NCBI RefSeq assembly: GCF_002775205.1
Contig: NC_036464.1
Coordinates: 1 to 64,000 of the forward strand
Source of the DNA: Xiphophorus maculatus
Lineage: Eukaryota; Chordata; Actinopteri; Cyprinodontiformes; Poeciliidae
Reading direction: 5' to 3'
DNA length: 64,000 bases
Positions 60,883 to 64,000 of this stretch are shown here, one piece after another. The first letter of the stretch is position 1; the number at the start of each line of letters is the position of its first letter. A model generated the notes under the pieces. It worked only from the letters and a program-made list of their open reading frames with translations, was not told the DNA's origin and ran no database searches. The position numbers and the translations under genes were made by a program.

Positions 60883-62967
60883 TCAAACAGAACCTGCAAG
60901 CTCCACAACTCCCTCATCAGGAACACCACGAAAGAGCATCTGATAGGGAGGTGGAGCCGGTGGTCCACTACTTCCCTTTTCAATTGAGACTGTAATAAGC
61001 CTAAGGATAAGTGAACGGACGCACGGAATACAACAGCATCCACACGTCACCACTATGGCAACAAACGTAGCCACAGAAACTAGTAATGACATGACAATCC
61101 CTTTCCATTTACCAAAGATAGTAGAAAACCACCTGTCCAAACCACCATCAATACCCGAATGTTCATGCATAGTGTTACTCAGAATTCTCAAACCCTCCAG
61201 CGCTCGAGTGACAGATCCATCAGGGGCAGTATTGTTTGGAATAAAAGTACAGCAGCTCTCTTGGAACATAAAGCAGACTCCACCCTTTTCGGCCAACAGC
61301 ATGTCCAGCGCCATCCGATTTTGAATTGTCATTAAAGAAGTAGGAGCTAACTGATCCTTCAAACCCCCCACAGCATCCCTGGTCAGATTCGCTAACCTCA
61401 GAAGATTATAATGGACATAATTTATCCTGTCAACATTTTTATTCGGAGTTATAGGAAAAAGAGCTGATAATACTGGCATATTTTCAAAACCTGCTGCAAT
61501 TTGATCCGCCAATTTGTATTGATCCGGAACCCCTCTCGGCACACCGATGGCATCTACATAAGTGGGAGAATTAGTAGTCAAATCAAATGCAGTATCAACA
61601 CGTGTATTACGCACCTGTCGCTCATGTCTCTGTGTCCGTAAAGTGAGCACCTGCGCCGGACCTACAGGATCAAGTCTTTCTCCAACAACCATAAGCGGCA
61701 CTGCAAGGCGAGTCATAGCACATATTCCAACAGTCCTAGGAGGAATTCGCACATATAATCTATCACCCCCACAAAAATAATAAAGTCCAGCTCTTGCCCA
61801 ACTCCCGATTCCGGATGCTGTTAAAGTAACATTACACCAATCACTAGAAATCTGTCCTAGATTGAAATCCGGCTTAAGATGAGTAAAATTAAAACACACA
61901 TACAAACCTTTACCCTTAACCGGAAGAAAAGTTCCCGTCTGAGTATAGTTATTAATAGGTGGATATATGTTGGCAAGCGCATCACAATTTACTGGGTCTG
62001 CCTCAGTTGTCAATTTTAGCATGCAATTAAAACCCCAACTATCTCCTAAGTGTAATGGGGCAGGTTCCGTGTAAAGATGAGGTCTAGCTGTGGCACATGC
62101 AATGCAGTTCCCAATATTAGTTTCTTTAGCCGTTAGAACCATCCAATTCAGCCATAAATTTTTTTCCCTATATCCAGTCGCTGTTTGAATGATGTCCAAT
62201 GGTGAAACTGCTGTGTAATCAATCTTAGCCGCATGCTGATCCGGAATTGCCATATCCCTATCTTCCTCCCCCTCAGGTCTGACCATATTAATTTTAATAA
62301 CCCCAAGTGGATCTTTATCATCAACCGAAGCACCTAGAGTCAAATAAACAGCTGAATCTGCCGGATACTGTTTAAAGAAAACATCATGCATCGAGGAAAT
62401 GGTTAGCACTAAAGGATTTTTACCCGTCGGTGGAGAATGTCTTAAAGTCCCTCGTCTTATGGTAACCTTGTCATATTCAGTGACAGATTTATGAGCATAC
62501 GGTGGACTCCAACTTGATCCCACCCATCTGAAGGCCGATTTCCAAGTGGGACACAAGTGTCGAACCCCATTTTCCTGAGTAATACAATGTCGTTGGAAGG
62601 TCAGATCACCACACAAATACACAGAAGTCTTCTGCCAGGATTGAGGGGTCGACCAGCAGCGACGAATGACCTCACACAGATCAATTTGGTAATTAGTTAC
62701 AGTACCCAGAGTATAGTTCAACTCAATTCCACGATATTTAGTGAGGCACTTATCAACAGGAGGACTCAAAGAACGCTTCACACGAACAGTCGCATTTCCG
62801 CAAGACACTCCGCACTCGACAAGACTCGGTCGGAGATTAAGTGTCTGTGAGGAAATGAGTCCACTCGTGGATCCTCCGAAAACCCACATTCCCAACAAAT
62901 TGAGTTCAAGAAACACACCTAGCAAAAACTTCCACTCCCAGTTCATGTATCTTAAGATGAACCCCAT
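60883..62967 (-). CDS. env: retroviral envelope glycoprotein, full-length open frame, 694 aa
   Basis: Precursor of the surface (SU) and transmembrane (TM) subunits that mediate attachment and membrane fusion. The frame is uninterrupted. The N-terminal hydrophobic stretch (about residues 13-30) is a probable signal peptide. A CXXC motif (CIAC, 288-291) is in SU, and a basic cleavage-type site RHER is at 447-450. The TM has a coiled-coil-like part and the immunosuppressive-type region followed by CX6CC (C565, C572, C573), marking a gamma-type envelope with covalently linked SU-TM. The membrane span is about 624-641, followed by a cysteine cluster, and the cytoplasmic tail contains PPPY (about 672-675). 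Several N-X-S/T sites are present. No strongly hydrophobic segment directly follows the cleavage site. Similar envelopes occur as multicopy elements in many teleosts, by my recollection. Confidence 0.93.
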   Translation of the reverse strand: MGFILRYMNWEWKFLLGVFLELNLLGMWVFGGSTSGLISSQTLNLRPSLVECGVSCGNATVRVKRSLSPPVDKCLTKYRGIELNYTLGTVTNYQIDLCEVIRRCWSTPQSWQKTSVYLCGDLTFQRHCITQENGVRHLCPTWKSAFRWVGSSWSPPYAHKSVTEYDKVTIRRGTLRHSPPTGKNPLVLTISSMHDVFFKQYPADSAVYLTLGASVDDKDPLGVIKINMVRPEGEEDRDMAIPDQHAAKIDYTAVSPLDIIQTATGYREKNLWLNWMVLTAKETNIGNCIACATARPHLYTEPAPLHLGDSWGFNCMLKLTTEADPVNCDALANIYPPINNYTQTGTFLPVKGKGLYVCFNFTHLKPDFNLGQISSDWCNVTLTASGIGSWARAGLYYFCGGDRLYVRIPPRTVGICAMTRLAVPLMVVGERLDPVGPAQVLTLRTQRHERQVRNTRVDTAFDLTTNSPTYVDAIGVPRGVPDQYKLADQIAAGFENMPVLSALFPITPNKNVDRINYVHYNLLRLANLTRDAVGGLKDQLAPTSLMTIQNRMALDMLLAEKGGVCFMFQESCCTFIPNNTAPDGSVTRALEGLRILSNTMHEHSGIDGGLDRWFSTIFGKWKGIVMSLLVSVATFVAIVVTCGCCCIPCVRSLILRLITVSIEKGSSGPPAPPPYQMLFRGVPDEGVVELAGSV

Positions 62968-63691
62968 CCTGCGAACCTGTCAAATGTAATCCAGTGTTAT
63001 TCAACAATCCAATACTCACCTTTTAACCACAAACTTTCACCGGTAAAAATTAAAAGTGAAAGGCACTTATCATTCTACAAATATGAAAAAATCATAAACT
63101 CAATTATCAGAATACAACCCAAAAACACAGTACACAGAACAGCCCCAAATGTAAAAATGCAAAAATAAGACTAAAATATGTATATAACAATAGCTAAAAA
63201 TTATTCTGGAAATTTTAAAAATATATTCGCCACCAATCAAAAACATGCAGACATAAAGAATTACACAATAGTTTTCTCTTTTTTTTTTAAAGTCTGTAAA
63301 AAACAAAATATGAAGTCTTTTTTTTTTTTTTTTTTTCTTTTTTTCAAATGTTCTTTAAAAGTCTGTAAAAAACAAAATATGAAGTCTTCTTCAAAAAATG
63401 ATAAAAATTACGCGCAAAAAACGAAACGAAAGTCCTTTTTCAGAGTTCGCAAAAAAAAAAAACAACGAAAACACGCAATAAAAATGTATCAATGTTGATC
63501 CTCTTGCAGCCTGATCCTTCTCAGTGAGAAACCTCAGGTTTCCAGCTGAGCGGCCGTTGCTCACTGAAAATTGGATTATTATGCCAATATAACAGTGAGT
63601 TTCAAGGAAGGTATGAAATCTCCTTTTTCCTCAATAGAAGGACTTCGGAACAGGATTATTATGCCTGTCCGAGCCTTTTAAACCTTGAATT
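62968..63691 (-). other. pol-env spacer with T-rich tandem duplication
   Basis: 724 bases without a convincing frame. A segment of about 30 bases, starting AAAGTCTGTAAAAAACAAAA, occurs twice (about 63290 and 63357), separated by a long T run. The env splice acceptor should lie here or at its env end. In many gammaretroviruses pol and env overlap instead. Confidence 0.6.
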
Positions 63692-64000
63692 TCAGGAACC
63701 TGAAGTGGTCGTGGCAGGAATTCCTGCTACACTCCCTCCTGGAAGCGCCTGGCGATGCTCCTCATCCGAAGATTGAAGCCGAAGATCTTCTTGTACGTCT
63801 CGGAGCGCACGCTGTGGCTCCTCGGCTGCTGTGCACTGACTCCAATGAAACCAGGTGTCTCCTTTCCCTTGCAGACGGACAGCATGAGATGTTCTCTCCA
63901 CGACTCGGTATGGTCCGGTGAAGCGAGGTTCAGACCATTTCCTTTTGATGACTTTCAGGCGCACCCAGTCGATTCCCGGAACGGGTGGTGAGCCGGGACG
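63692..64000 (-). CDS. pol: retroviral pol, C-terminal end of integrase, partial
   Basis: The frame is open from the window edge to the TGA at 63692. It encodes the end of integrase, with the SH3-like C-terminal domain pattern WSEPRFTGPYRVVERTSHAV and the following GKGDTWFHWSQC, which aligns with the W-x-GPY-x-V...AVKV motif of gammaretroviral integrases. Only about the last 103 residues are visible; the catalytic core lies outside. No stop or frameshift is seen. Confidence 0.85.
   Translation of the reverse strand, partial: RPGSPPVPGIDWVRLKVIKRKWSEPRFTGPYRVVERTSHAVRLQGKGDTWFHWSQCTAAEEPQRALRDVQEDLRLQSSDEEHRQALPGGSVAGIPATTTSGS

Larger units (their letters stand above)
59747..64000 (-). mobile_element. 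endogenous retrovirus, class I (gamma-type), 3' part
   Basis: Order on the minus strand: integrase end (64000-63692), spacer, env (62967-60883), polypurine tract (60734-60721), 3' LTR (60720-59747). The 5' LTR, gag and most of pol lie beyond the right edge. Both visible frames are open, so the copy looks young or preserved. It is oriented toward OPN3. The target duplication cannot be checked because the 5' end is missing. Confidence 0.9.

Overview
This is vertebrate nuclear DNA, almost certainly from a teleost fish. Genes are split by GT-AG introns, the AT-rich non-coding DNA is full of short palindromic DNA transposons of types common in spiny-rayed fishes, and the proteins match vertebrate families. 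Three conserved host genes, one unrecognised single-exon gene, and the 3' end of an endogenous retrovirus can be read.

Left part (554-11703, minus): the 5' portion of the insulin-degrading enzyme gene (IDE). Nine exons encode the first 420 residues, including the HxxEH zinc site; the rest lies beyond the left edge. Head to head with it, about 2 kb away, kynurenine 3-monooxygenase (KMO) runs on the plus strand from 13687 to 37498. Its 15 exons encode a complete 480-residue protein. KMO intron 12 contains an intact 355-codon open reading frame (32089-33156, plus) with its own promoter-like motifs, a good start context and a poly(A) signal. It encodes a repeat-bearing, probably membrane-anchored protein that I do not recognise.

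Middle part (41130-51169, minus): encephalopsin (OPN3), complete in four exons, tail to tail with KMO. The same KMO/OPN3 neighbourhood exists in human 1q43, so this is old synteny. Upstream of OPN3 (51170-59746) I see no protein-coding gene. That stretch has minisatellites, a CpG-rich patch, and repeat-poor sequence that may be conserved non-coding DNA.

Right part (59747-64000, minus): the 3' part of a class I (gamma-type) endogenous retrovirus. It has the end of pol (integrase C-terminus, open to the window edge), a full-length 694-codon env, a polypurine tract and a 3' LTR of about 974 bp. It points toward OPN3.

Between these genes most identifiable non-coding DNA is repeats. At least eight families of short, inverted-repeat-ended elements recur. 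Two insertions (15345-16635 and 30389-31534) keep perfect 8-bp target-site duplications, as expected for hAT transposons. One family spreads pairs of X-box-like motifs through the window. There are also minisatellites, microsatellites, one tRNA-derived SINE and several perfect short-loop hairpins. Repeat family letters used in the entries are local to this window.
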